A stretch of 64,000 nucleotides of DNA from Bradyrhizobium diazoefficiens. GTDB lineage: Bacteria > Pseudomonadota > Alphaproteobacteria > Rhizobiales > Xanthobacteraceae. Made by a program: the position numbers and the translations under genes. Location: the NCBI RefSeq assembly GCF_018129965.1, contig NZ_JAFCKW010000019.1, forward strand, positions 34,728 through 98,727. Direction: 5' to 3'. Shown here one piece after another: positions 9,685 through 17,590 of this stretch. The notes below the pieces were generated by a model. It was given only the letters and a program-made list of their open reading frames with translations. It searched no databases and was not told where the DNA came from. Each line of letters begins with the position of its first letter. Position 1 is the stretch's first letter.

Positions 9685-9711
9685 CCGCGCCATTCGGGCG
9701 CGGTTTTTTTT
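9685..9711 (+). terminator. Rho-independent terminator after DUF2188 gene
   Basis: A 7-bp perfect GC stem (CCGCGCC 9685-9691 with GGCGCGG 9697-9703), a 5-base loop, then eight T residues at 9704-9711. This is the best intrinsic terminator in the window. It lies only 44 bp before the first CBASS gene, leaving little room for an independent promoter. Confidence 0.85.
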
Positions 9712-9754
9712 ATTCGGTGTCGTTCGCGACCCGCTCGTACAAGGAACGTTGACG

Positions 9755-10678
9755 ATGCAGAAGTTGGCCGCCGTAAACGATGACGATTTCGATAGACCCA
9801 AGGGCATCCAGCGAGCGCGCCGGCTTCCCGACCCCAAACTTGGCGCTCTCTGGGATTCGATCATTCTGAAGGACAGCCTGAAGGCACAGCTCCTTTCGCA
9901 GGCGATGCTGAACTTCACGGTGCGCGGAAAGATCGACCGGACCGTCATTCCCCTCCATGGCGTGATTCTTCTCGTCGGACCGCCGGGGACCGGCAAGACC
10001 TCGCTTGCTCGCGGACTGGCACACCGTACTGCCGAGTCGTTTCAGGGCGGCGGCTTCCGTCTGCTTGAGGTTGAGCCCCACGCGCTGACAAGTTCTGCGA
10101 TGGGCAAGACGCAGCGAGCTGTGTCGGAACTGTTTTCGCAGTCGATCGCCGAGTCCGCCGCCGCCGGCCCGACGATAGTGTTGCTGGACGAGGTCGAGAC
10201 CTTGGCGGCTGACCGTTCAAAGATGAGTCTTGAAGCCAATCCGATCGACATCCATCGCGCCACCGATGCCGTACTCGTTCAACTCGACGCCCTGGCGGAG
10301 CGGCATCCCAATTTGCTTTTTCTCGCCACCAGCAATTTTCCCCAAGCCGTCGATGCGGCCTTCACGTCGCGCTGCGACCTTGTCGTCCACGTGCCTTTGC
10401 CGGATCGGGAGGCGTGCCTACGCATCCTGAAAGATTGTCTGATCGGTCTCGGCAAGACCTACCCCGCAATCGGGAAGTTGCCGACGATGGCCGGGTTTGA
10501 CCGGTGCGCCGCCGAATGCATGGGCCTTGATGGACGCGCCATCCGCAAGATGGTTGCCAACGCACTCGCCAGCAGTCCGCAAACCGCGATGAATCCTGAG
10601 CGTGTCAAAGTCGACGATCTGCTTGCCGCTGCAAGCGCCGCCAAGGCTGCTCGCATGTCGGGAGGCAAGACGCCATGA
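9755..10678 (+). CDS. cap6: TRIP13/Pch2-like AAA+ ATPase of type III CBASS (Cap6)
   Basis: A 307-residue AAA+ ATPase with Walker A GPPGTGKT (75-82), Walker B IVLLDEVETL and an arginine-finger region (FTSRCDLVV). It resembles TRIP13, the remodeller that opens HORMA proteins. In type III CBASS it takes HORMA off the CD-NTase and so damps signalling. The start at 9755 follows AAGGAACG; longer in-frame extensions run through the terminator and are rejected. It overlaps the next gene by ATGA (10675-10678). It is first of five coupled genes ending in nucC. Protein family and context support each other strongly. Confidence 0.92.
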   Translation: MQKLAAVNDDDFDRPKGIQRARRLPDPKLGALWDSIILKDSLKAQLLSQAMLNFTVRGKIDRTVIPLHGVILLVGPPGTGKTSLARGLAHRTAESFQGGGFRLLEVEPHALTSSAMGKTQRAVSELFSQSIAESAAAGPTIVLLDEVETLAADRSKMSLEANPIDIHRATDAVLVQLDALAERHPNLLFLATSNFPQAVDAAFTSRCDLVVHVPLPDREACLRILKDCLIGLGKTYPAIGKLPTMAGFDRCAAECMGLDGRAIRKMVANALASSPQTAMNPERVKVDDLLAAASAAKAARMSGGKTP

Positions 10679-11151
10679 GCACGGTCGCCAGCCGTACTTT
10701 CAAGAGCACGCCGGAACGGGACGCGGCACGCACCTGGACGGCGATTGTCGATCTTCTGACACAAGGTAAAATCGGCGACGCCCGCACCGAACTTCTCGCT
10801 GTCGCAGGTGTGGCCGCCAGCGTGATCGCGGATCAAGCTCCGAAACAGGCGGCGATCACGGTGACCTGCGACGGCCCGCGGACCCGCATCTATTGCCTTT
10901 ATGACGATGACGCCGTCGAAGGCTCGGATGCCAATGAGGATTCTCTCGGCTTTGATCCCCTGAAGGGAGATTGGCGTGTTTCGCTTCCTTGTCTTGCGGA
11001 CGATCTTGCCTGGGTTCAGGGCGCCCTGAAGAAGCACAGCAACCGGATCACGGCGCGCGATGTCGATGCCACAGTGTCGAGCGCCGACGAAGAGGCAACC
11101 GAGAAGTCTCAGGCCCTTGTCTTCGATATGAAAGGGTTTCTTGGCCCATGA
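10675..11151 (+). CDS. Probable second HORMA-like protein of CBASS
   Basis: A 158-residue protein with no motif I can name with certainty. It has an N-terminal helical half (RDAARTWTAIVDLLTQGK) followed by strands (AAITVTCDGPRTRIYCLYDDD) and a flexible acidic tail (ISSADEEATEKS-like) ending FDMKGFLGP. Its size and its place between TRIP13 and a clear HORMA gene, with four-base overlaps on both sides (10675-10678 and 11148-11151), fit the two-HORMA subgroup of type III CBASS, in which one HORMA binds a peptide of the other. The tail could be such a closure peptide. The HORMA call is an inference and needs a profile or structure search. Confidence 0.6.
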   Translation: MSTVASRTFKSTPERDAARTWTAIVDLLTQGKIGDARTELLAVAGVAASVIADQAPKQAAITVTCDGPRTRIYCLYDDDAVEGSDANEDSLGFDPLKGDWRVSLPCLADDLAWVQGALKKHSNRITARDVDATVSSADEEATEKSQALVFDMKGFLGP

Positions 11152-11648
11152 CCAATGTCGTCGTTAACACTTACACCCATTCGGTCACCTATGTGGCCGA
11201 CAATATCCTCAAGAGCCTGAAGGACATCATCCGCCTTAGCGGTCTCGATCCGTCGGCATTCGTCGGCGATTGGGAACTGCATATGCGCGGTGTTCAGACC
11301 TGGTTGAATACAGGCGATCTCGAAACAGTCGAGCTCGAAATTTACAATCCGAAAACGGATGCGTTGATTTTCCGGTGGGACATCGACATCGCCTATGGCT
11401 GGTCCGGCGGGGACGGCAACTTTTGGACGGACACCGAGCAACTCAAATACGCGATCAAAAAGGCTGGCTTGGTCCCGAGCGAGGCCCGTTATCGTCTGCT
11501 TCTGCAAAACAAGCCCGGCAGACCGGACGTAGCGGGTTGGGGTAAGGCGAGCTCCCGCTCGACGGAAGGGATGGTTCGGCAAAGCCTCGGAACCACCGTG
11601 GAGCACAGCGGCCTCGGCGCCAGCACATCTTATCTGAGGAGAGCCTGA
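11148..11648 (+). CDS. cap7: Bacterial HORMA-domain protein (Cap7)
   Basis: A 166-residue protein that opens with the pattern of bacterial HORMA domains (YTHSVTYVADNILKSLKDII), the N-terminal strand and first long helix, and ends with a variable safety-belt-like C-terminus. In type III CBASS the HORMA protein binds a closure peptide when infection is sensed, then binds and activates the CD-NTase. It starts inside the stop of the preceding gene (ATGA at 11148-11151). Its stop (11646-11648) overlaps the ATG of the CD-NTase (11648-11650), so sensor and synthase are translationally coupled. An upstream in-frame extension from 10971 is a shadow of the previous gene. Confidence 0.88.
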   Translation: MTNVVVNTYTHSVTYVADNILKSLKDIIRLSGLDPSAFVGDWELHMRGVQTWLNTGDLETVELEIYNPKTDALIFRWDIDIAYGWSGGDGNFWTDTEQLKYAIKKAGLVPSEARYRLLLQNKPGRPDVAGWGKASSRSTEGMVRQSLGTTVEHSGLGASTSYLRRA

Positions 11649-12544
11649 TGCTCACGATCGACGAGGCATTTCGCAAGTTCAAGAGCCGTCTGGAGCTAAA
11701 CGACAAAGAGCAAGCCAACGCGTCGGCACGGCAGCAGGAGGTTCGCGATTATCTCGACACCAAGTTCAAGATCGATCGGAGCTTCCTGACCGGTTCATAC
11801 GCCCGCTGGACCAAGACGAAGCCGCTGAAGGACGTCGATATCTTCTTCGTCCTGAAATCTTCCGAGGATCATTATCGCTCGAAAGCTCCATCTGTGGTCC
11901 TAACCGACTTCTACGATGCCTTGGTCGAGAAATATGGTGACAAGGCCAAGAAGCAGAATCGCTCGATCAACGTCGACTTCGGTGTGAAGGCCGATGCCGA
12001 CGACAACACCGACTACCGCGTCATCAGCGTGGACGTCGTCCCGGCTTTCGACAAGGACGCCGATTTCGAGATTCCAGACAATGATCTCGGCAAGTGGATC
12101 AAGACCAACCCGCAGACCCACGCCGAAAAGGCGACCGCTGCGCATCAGGCCTATTCCAGCGAATGGAAGGGCTTGGTGCGGATGGTAAAATATTGGAATA
12201 ACAATCCGAAGCACGGTGAGAAGCCGGTGAAGCCCTCATTCCTCATCGAGGTGATGGCACTGCAATGCCTCCACGGGGGGTGGGGTGGCAGCTTCGACCG
12301 CGAGATTCAGGGCTTCTTCGCCACGCTTGCCGACCGGATCCTCGACGAGTGGCCCGACCCCGCCGGTCTCGGTCCGGCAATCAGCAACGGAATGGATGCG
12401 GCGCGCAAAACGCGGGCACGCGATCTTCTGCGTGCGGCCGGGCGCGAGGCCACGCTCGCCATCGATCATGTGCGCCGCGGTCAGAACGGTGAGGCGCTGC
12501 GCGCCTGGCGCACGCTTTTCGGCCCGAAATTTCCGCTGTCCTGA
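11648..12544 (+). CDS. cdnC: CD-NTase (CdnC-like) cyclic oligonucleotide synthase
   Basis: A 298-residue nucleotidyltransferase. The GS motif (G49-S50) is followed by D62 and D64 (KDVDIFF); the third acidic residue is probably D129 (ISVDVVPAF). An OAS1-like helical C-terminal half follows. Clade C enzymes with HORMA and TRIP13 partners, such as the E. coli MS115-1 enzyme, make mostly cyclic tri-AMP. The presence of NucC, which is opened by cA3, next to it supports the same product here (inference). All catalytic residues are intact. It is 34 bp upstream of nucC. Confidence 0.92.
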   Translation: MLTIDEAFRKFKSRLELNDKEQANASARQQEVRDYLDTKFKIDRSFLTGSYARWTKTKPLKDVDIFFVLKSSEDHYRSKAPSVVLTDFYDALVEKYGDKAKKQNRSINVDFGVKADADDNTDYRVISVDVVPAFDKDADFEIPDNDLGKWIKTNPQTHAEKATAAHQAYSSEWKGLVRMVKYWNNNPKHGEKPVKPSFLIEVMALQCLHGGWGGSFDREIQGFFATLADRILDEWPDPAGLGPAISNGMDAARKTRARDLLRAAGREATLAIDHVRRGQNGEALRAWRTLFGPKFPLS

Positions 12545-12578
12545 CGGGCGGCCGCCAATACCATAGCGAGGTTTCTCA

Positions 12579-13304
12579 ATGTCTGAATGGTCCCTGTCCC
12601 AGCTTCTGTCCTCGCTGCATGAAGACATTCAGCAGCGCCTGGCGACCGTGCGGAAGACGTTCAATCATCCTGGCACGAAGGGCGATGCCAGCGAGAACGT
12701 CTGGATCAGTATGCTGGAGACGTACTTGCCGAAACGCTATCAGGCAGCGAAGGCGCATGTGGTCGACAGCCTCGGAAACTTCAGCCAGCAGATCGACGTG
12801 GTCGTCTTCGATCGACAGTATTCTCCTTTCATCTTTACTTATGAAAATGAGACGATCATCCCGGCTGAAAGCGTCTACGCCGTCTTCGAGGCGAAGCAGA
12901 CCGCGGACGCGGGTCTGGTGACCTATGCTCAGGAAAAGGTCGCGAGCGTCCGCCGCCTGCACAGGACCAGCCTTCCCATTCCCTATGCGAAAGGCGTCTA
13001 TCCGGCCAAAGCACTGATTCCAATCATTGGCGGCCTGCTAACCTTCGAGAGCGAGTGGAGCCCAGCACTGGGGCCGTCGTTCGATAAGGCACTGGCCGCC
13101 AACCTTGGCGACGGTCGACTCGATATCGGTTGCGTGGCATCGCACGGCCATTTCTTCTTCGATCAGTCGGCAGCGCGCTATGCCTTCGTCAACGAGAACA
13201 AGCCTGCAACTGCATTTCTGTTTAAGCTGATCTCCCAACTGCAGTTCAGCGGCACCGTGCCGATGATCGACGTCGATGCCTATGCCAAATGGCTGACCAA
13301 ATAA
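12579..13304 (+). CDS. nucC: NucC DNA endonuclease, CBASS effector
   Basis: A 241-residue protein, the same length as NucC of E. coli MS115-1 and, from memory of that sequence, closely similar along its whole length. The restriction-like active site is complete: D73 (QIDVVVFD), E104 and K106 (FEAKQ). NucC trimers bind cyclic tri-adenylate, pair into hexamers and cut double-stranded DNA, killing the infected cell before phage mature. It ends the CBASS operon. A ribosome site (AGCGAGG) precedes the ATG at 12579. All parts needed for a working abortive-infection system are present and unbroken. Confidence 0.94.
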   Translation: MSEWSLSQLLSSLHEDIQQRLATVRKTFNHPGTKGDASENVWISMLETYLPKRYQAAKAHVVDSLGNFSQQIDVVVFDRQYSPFIFTYENETIIPAESVYAVFEAKQTADAGLVTYAQEKVASVRRLHRTSLPIPYAKGVYPAKALIPIIGGLLTFESEWSPALGPSFDKALAANLGDGRLDIGCVASHGHFFFDQSAARYAFVNENKPATAFLFKLISQLQFSGTVPMIDVDAYAKWLTK

Positions 13305-13349
13305 CTTGGAGTTCGGCAGACGTGCAGAAGGCTGGTGGGGGGCTAACCA

Positions 13350-14624
13350 ATGAAGAACATTGTTATCTGTTGCGACGGGACGGGGAACGAGATCAGTGAA
13401 AATATTTCGAACGTACTCAAATTATATCGGGTTCTTAGGAAGACCGGAAAAACTGAGCCTCTTCAAGTCGTTTTCTACGATCCTGGTGTAGGGACTCTTG
13501 CGCGGCCGAATCCGTGGACAAAGGCCTGGCAGGACGCGATCACCGTCGTCGGCCTGGCGACTGGTTATGGTCTTGATGACAATGTGCTCGCCGCCTACGA
13601 ATTTTTGGTCAGCCAATACGAGGAAGGCGACAACATCTTCCTGTTCGGCTTTAGCCGCGGAGCCTATACCGTGCGCGTCTTGGCGGCTCTCGTCCACAAG
13701 ATAGGAGTGCTGGCCCCCCAACAAAGAAATCTCGCGGGCGCCGCGCTGACGGCATACAAACAACTCAATGCGGCAGCCGAAAGCCGGGCCTCGGCGTTGA
13801 ATCAAGGCGTCGCTGTAGATAGCGCTGCCGAACGAGAGCCGGAGGGACCGCTAACCCGCGACGACGTTGCATCTCAGTTTGCTCGAATTGCTTCGACGAG
13901 ATGGGCCACGATCACGTTTATGGGGGTCTGGGACACAGTTGCGAGTGTTATCGTCCCGCGGCCGGACAGATTTTATACATTCAGTCTTGAGAAGCTGGCG
14001 CATACTCAGCGGAATCCCAGCGTGAAGGTGTTCCGCCAGGCGATTGCGATCGACGAGCGTCGACGAATGTTTCGGTTACATTCTTGGGATGAGCCTCAGA
14101 CGTATATGCACAACCGATTCAGCCTGACGAACAACTCCGAACCACAGGACATCAAACAGGTCTGGTTCACCGGAGTCCATGGCGACATCGGCGGCGGTTA
14201 TCCTGAGAAAGAGAGCGGTTTATCGAAATGGCCGCTGATTTGGATGATTGATGAGGCCGGCACGTGTGGTCTTACTGTGGATCCACGAACGGTGAATCAA
14301 TTGGCCTGGGGAAAGCAGCGAAAGGGCAGCCCGTTTAGTTATGTTGCGCCGGATACGACTAGCGATCTGCATGACTCCATGACCAATGCTTGGCGCGTCT
14401 TGGAGTGGATACCGAAGGCGGACAAATACAAAGAGTGCGGCACGCGCAGGTCATTTTTTGGACATTACATTCCAGATGCGGAGCCGCGGTCTATTCCGGA
14501 AGGTTCTTTTGTGCACGAGTCGGTTGTTAAACGGATACAGGCAGTCTCGAATTATCGCCCAATCAATATGGCTTCCCAATACCAAGTCGTCCCCATGCGT
14601 TCCGATCCTGCCGAAATAGTTTGA
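13350..14624 (+). CDS. DUF2235 alpha/beta-hydrolase (Tle1-like phospholipase domain)
   Basis: A 424-residue protein that begins with the family signature (MKNIVICCDGTGNE) and has a GxSxG nucleophile elbow, GFSRG at residues 100-104 with S102. The likely acid (VWDTVAS, near 190) and histidine (GVHGDIGGGY, near 275) follow. The same fold is used by type VI secretion phospholipases of the Tle1 group. No signal peptide, VgrG or PAAR partner is nearby. It lies 45 bp after nucC on the same strand with its own ribosome site (GGTGGGG), so it may be read from the CBASS promoter. A cytosolic membrane-damaging role is an inference only. Confidence 0.8.
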   Translation: MKNIVICCDGTGNEISENISNVLKLYRVLRKTGKTEPLQVVFYDPGVGTLARPNPWTKAWQDAITVVGLATGYGLDDNVLAAYEFLVSQYEEGDNIFLFGFSRGAYTVRVLAALVHKIGVLAPQQRNLAGAALTAYKQLNAAAESRASALNQGVAVDSAAEREPEGPLTRDDVASQFARIASTRWATITFMGVWDTVASVIVPRPDRFYTFSLEKLAHTQRNPSVKVFRQAIAIDERRRMFRLHSWDEPQTYMHNRFSLTNNSEPQDIKQVWFTGVHGDIGGGYPEKESGLSKWPLIWMIDEAGTCGLTVDPRTVNQLAWGKQRKGSPFSYVAPDTTSDLHDSMTNAWRVLEWIPKADKYKECGTRRSFFGHYIPDAEPRSIPEGSFVHESVVKRIQAVSNYRPINMASQYQVVPMRSDPAEIV

Positions 14625-14744
14625 GCAGACCATTAAGATGTCCTTCGGATCCGAAGGACGTGATCGGAATCCGCTCGAATCCAAGACCCCAGACGCGGGT
14701 GGCGAAGATCTTCATGGCGTCCTGTCCAAACCAGGTCTCCTATT

Positions 14745-15737
14745 CTAGCCGCGCGGTGTCAGGCGCCGACGCCGGATCGGGCTGCGGCGGTCGAGCAGGA
14801 GCGTCCCGTCCGGACCCGGCGATGTCTCAACGGCGCGTTTGCCTTTATAAAACTCGGCACGACCCTCCAGAATTCCGAAGACCTCGTTGAACTGGTGTTG
14901 CCGCATCGTTGGGTCAACCGGCGTTTCTCGCATGATGTCGAAGATCTTCCGGTCGAGGGCGAAGAAGACACCATCATCGATCTCCCGGCCAACAAAGCCC
15001 TCGCCGACCTCGTCGGACAGGTCTCTGGGCTCGATGTCGAGGAAGAACGAATAGGTCTTCGCGAGCGCATCACGTCGGTCGAACGTCACGGAGAGACCGT
15101 CGCTTGCGCTAGGTGGATCAATGACGCGACCCTCGGCACCCGCTTCCCGCAGCATGAAAAAGGTGGCGCAGCGTGTCGTTGGCGCCACGCCATTAACCGC
15201 TTGAAGCTTGGACACCTGGCCGAGCCCTTTGACAACGGTAGCCGCGCTCGGCTTTCTGATCCGGCCCTTGCTCTCGAACACATGGCTTTCGGCGCGCCGG
15301 ATTCCGATGAAATCCGGCCGGCTCTTGTCTGACGGGGGCATCGCCCCCGTTTTGAGTGGAGCCGCCACGCCCACACTCGACCATGTGCAGCTTGTAAGGC
15401 CGGCGACGTGCACGAGGAATTCGACGCGCATTCGATCCTGCGCGTACCAATGGGTAAATGCCTCGCCCAAGAGAAACGAGACGCCGACTTTCTCGGACTG
15501 CTCAAGATTGCGAAAATACCGGGTGGTGCCGAGCGTGGGGTCGAGATACCCGCTCGCCATTGCGACGAGAAGCTTCTCACGCCATCTCCCGACGGATTTT
15601 ATCGCTGCCTTGCGGCTCGGATAGCCGACGGTCAGAAGCGACCGAATAATATCGGGACGCGTGGCGGTTATCTGAGCGGAGCCGTTGAGTGGCAAAAAGC
15701 CGCCGGAAAATCCTTCGGAAAAGACATTGCCCGGCAT
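14745..15737 (-). CDS. Unknown protein with PD-(D/E)XK-like nuclease motif
   Basis: A 330-residue protein I do not recognise. In its middle it has a spacing typical of restriction-like nucleases: E92 (LGEAFTHWYA), D142 (RPDFIG), then E155-x-K157 (HVFESKG), 13 residues after the Asp. The motif follows a predicted strand, as in that fold. The C-terminal third (SFFLDIEPRDLSD and later) has no known match. It is convergent with the DUF2235 gene and divergent from AbiE. In a row of defence genes a stand-alone DNase effector is plausible, but this rests on the motif alone. Confidence 0.6.
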   Translation of the reverse strand: MPGNVFSEGFSGGFLPLNGSAQITATRPDIIRSLLTVGYPSRKAAIKSVGRWREKLLVAMASGYLDPTLGTTRYFRNLEQSEKVGVSFLLGEAFTHWYAQDRMRVEFLVHVAGLTSCTWSSVGVAAPLKTGAMPPSDKSRPDFIGIRRAESHVFESKGRIRKPSAATVVKGLGQVSKLQAVNGVAPTTRCATFFMLREAGAEGRVIDPPSASDGLSVTFDRRDALAKTYSFFLDIEPRDLSDEVGEGFVGREIDDGVFFALDRKIFDIMRETPVDPTMRQHQFNEVFGILEGRAEFYKGKRAVETSPGPDGTLLLDRRSPIRRRRLTPRG

Positions 15738-16086
15738 TCTGGAGACCTATGTTTGACGTTCTTCGGCGCTCGGCGCCGTCGCATTGGCAAGCCTGAACTC
15801 AGTTGTGGCCCGGGAAGACCGGTGACATCAATCCAGCCGTGACTTGTCGTTGCAGGTCGGATGCGATTGCCCAAATGCAAACGTGTACGAACAAGGCAGA
15901 CCACCCCACACTAGAGGACAGCTCCAGCTTTCCAGATCACTGTCCAGGGCTTGGGAGCACGACGACCGGGGGGCGGGCGCAGGCGCTCCCTCAGAGGCAG
16001 GCTTGGGTCGTGAGATGGTGCCGATCCGTCGAATTTTGCCATAAATAGGCTTGCGGTTATCAAATTTGATAACTACAGTATGACTT
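15738..16086. other. Intergenic region between nuclease-like gene and AbiE
   Basis: No gene is seen in these 349 bp. The right end holds the AbiE promoter region with an 18-bp perfect palindrome (listed separately). The left part must hold the promoter of the minus-strand gene at 15737. Confidence 0.5.
16056..16073. promoter_or_regulatory. Palindromic operator of the AbiE operon
   Basis: GTTATCAAATTTGATAAC is an 18-bp perfect palindrome that ends 14 bp before the ATG of the AbiEi gene. AbiEi antitoxins are known to bind inverted repeats in their own promoter through an N-terminal winged helix. Its position and symmetry make it the likely autoregulatory site. Confidence 0.7.
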
Positions 16087-16662
16087 ATGAAGCGACGAGA
16101 CCTCAATGAGAAGCTTGCCCAGGCTGATGTTGCCGGCGTCTGGGCTTTCACGTCACCCAGCTTTTCGACGCTGATGGGTGGCGTCAACCCAGCTTACCTC
16201 AAGCTGATGATGAAGCGGCTCTCGGACCAGGGGGTGCTGATCCGCGCAGCGAGGGGCGTCTACGTCAATCCCCATGCCCGGTCGCGGCCGGCGGATGCTC
16301 GGCGCGGTCTCCTTCGCTTCCTGCGACCGCGTGAGATCAACTACATCAGCCTGGAATCCAAACTTTCGGAGGCAGGGGTCATCTCGCAGATTACGACCGC
16401 CTTAACCTGCATGACGACCGGATCGCCTGGGCGGTTCGAGACGCCTTGGGGCGCGGTGGAGTTTACCCATACAGATCGTAAGATCGAGGTCGGAACCGAC
16501 GTTGTCGTTCAGGATGACGGAACGCTGGAAGCCACGATCCGCACCGCCGTTCGCGACCTGCGTCGTGTCGGCAGAAACCTCGATCTGATTGACCACGAAA
16601 TTCTTGCCGATGCCATTTCGGAGGAAGAGAGCCTAGATGAGCAGCAAAGCGGGCGGGCTTAA
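16087..16662 (+). CDS. abiEi: AbiEi antitoxin
   Basis: A 191-residue type IV antitoxin. It has an N-terminal winged-helix region (AYLKLMMKRLSDQGVLIRAARGVYVNP) and a C-terminal antitoxin domain (ETPWGAVEFTHTDRKIEVG). In AbiE systems this protein represses the operon and neutralises the nucleotidyltransferase toxin without binding it tightly. It overlaps the toxin gene by 26 bp (16637-16662), as usual. The palindrome at 16056 is its probable operator. Confidence 0.9.
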   Translation: MKRRDLNEKLAQADVAGVWAFTSPSFSTLMGGVNPAYLKLMMKRLSDQGVLIRAARGVYVNPHARSRPADARRGLLRFLRPREINYISLESKLSEAGVISQITTALTCMTTGSPGRFETPWGAVEFTHTDRKIEVGTDVVVQDDGTLEATIRTAVRDLRRVGRNLDLIDHEILADAISEEESLDEQQSGRA

Positions 16663-17536
16663 GAGCGCAATCGACGCCTTCATCCAACGCCGCGGGATCG
16701 AAGCGGGTATGGACCAGAACTTAATGAAGGAGGCCATCCATCTCCATCTCCTGTCCGCGCTGTCCGAAGCGGGCATCCTTCAGCATGTCATCTTTCAGGG
16801 CGGGACCGCCCTGCGCCTTTGCTATGGCGGCGAGCGCTACAGCGAGGACCTCGATTTCGTATGCGGCAAGGCCGGCGCCTATCTGAAAGACGTCGAGTTC
16901 GACGCCCTCGTCGATAAGGCGCTCGAAACCACGAAGCGAACTCTGCAGCGCGACTTCGACATTGATGCCACGCAGATTGCTCTGAAACGTCCAGCGCAAC
17001 CGGAACTCGTCAAGGGAAGCGACGTTAATGTCGCCGCATGGCAGATCGTGGTGCCGGTCAATCCGACGCCGAAGACGCCAAAGTCGCGAATCAAGATCGA
17101 GTTTGCCAACGTCCCATCCTACGACTCCAAACCGCTGACGGTCAGTGCAACGCCGGGCTTGGTCCAAATTCAGGATGTGATCCTCAACGCCGAAACCCCG
17201 AATGAGATCCTGGCGGACAAGGCAGTCGCGCTGACCGCAAGGGCGGCTCTTAAATTCCGCGACGTGTGGGACGTCTGGTTCCTCGTTAACAAGCTCGGCG
17301 CGACACCCGATCGCGAGATGGTTCTGAAGAAATTCGCCGACTACGGCACCACTGATATTGCGGTCAAGGCAAATGCCCGTCTCGACGAATTGGCAAAGGA
17401 CGCGACAGCGACGGCGTTCTACGCCGAGATGAAACGTTTCCTCCCATCGGCACGGGTCGCACAGATGTCGCAAATGAATTTGCAGCGCACGATGCTTTCG
17501 GACAGCGCCGATCTTATTCGAAAGACTGTTGTGTAA
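16637..17536 (+). CDS. abiEii: AbiEii nucleotidyltransferase toxin
   Basis: A 299-residue AbiEii/DUF1814 toxin. The nucleotidyltransferase core is complete: GGTALRLCYGG, then RYSEDLDF with the paired acidic residues near 65-70, and the lysine-rich motif with DKAVALTARAALKFRDVWD (about 195-215). These toxins act on tRNA or block growth by nucleotide transfer and cause abortive infection. The start overlaps the antitoxin's end. All motifs look intact, so the pair is probably active. Confidence 0.9.
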   Translation: MSSKAGGLKSAIDAFIQRRGIEAGMDQNLMKEAIHLHLLSALSEAGILQHVIFQGGTALRLCYGGERYSEDLDFVCGKAGAYLKDVEFDALVDKALETTKRTLQRDFDIDATQIALKRPAQPELVKGSDVNVAAWQIVVPVNPTPKTPKSRIKIEFANVPSYDSKPLTVSATPGLVQIQDVILNAETPNEILADKAVALTARAALKFRDVWDVWFLVNKLGATPDREMVLKKFADYGTTDIAVKANARLDELAKDATATAFYAEMKRFLPSARVAQMSQMNLQRTMLSDSADLIRKTVV

Positions 17537-17590
17537 GAGCATCGAAGGCCTCTTACTGGCTGCTCGAAGTGATAGAGGCGCCGCGATGAG

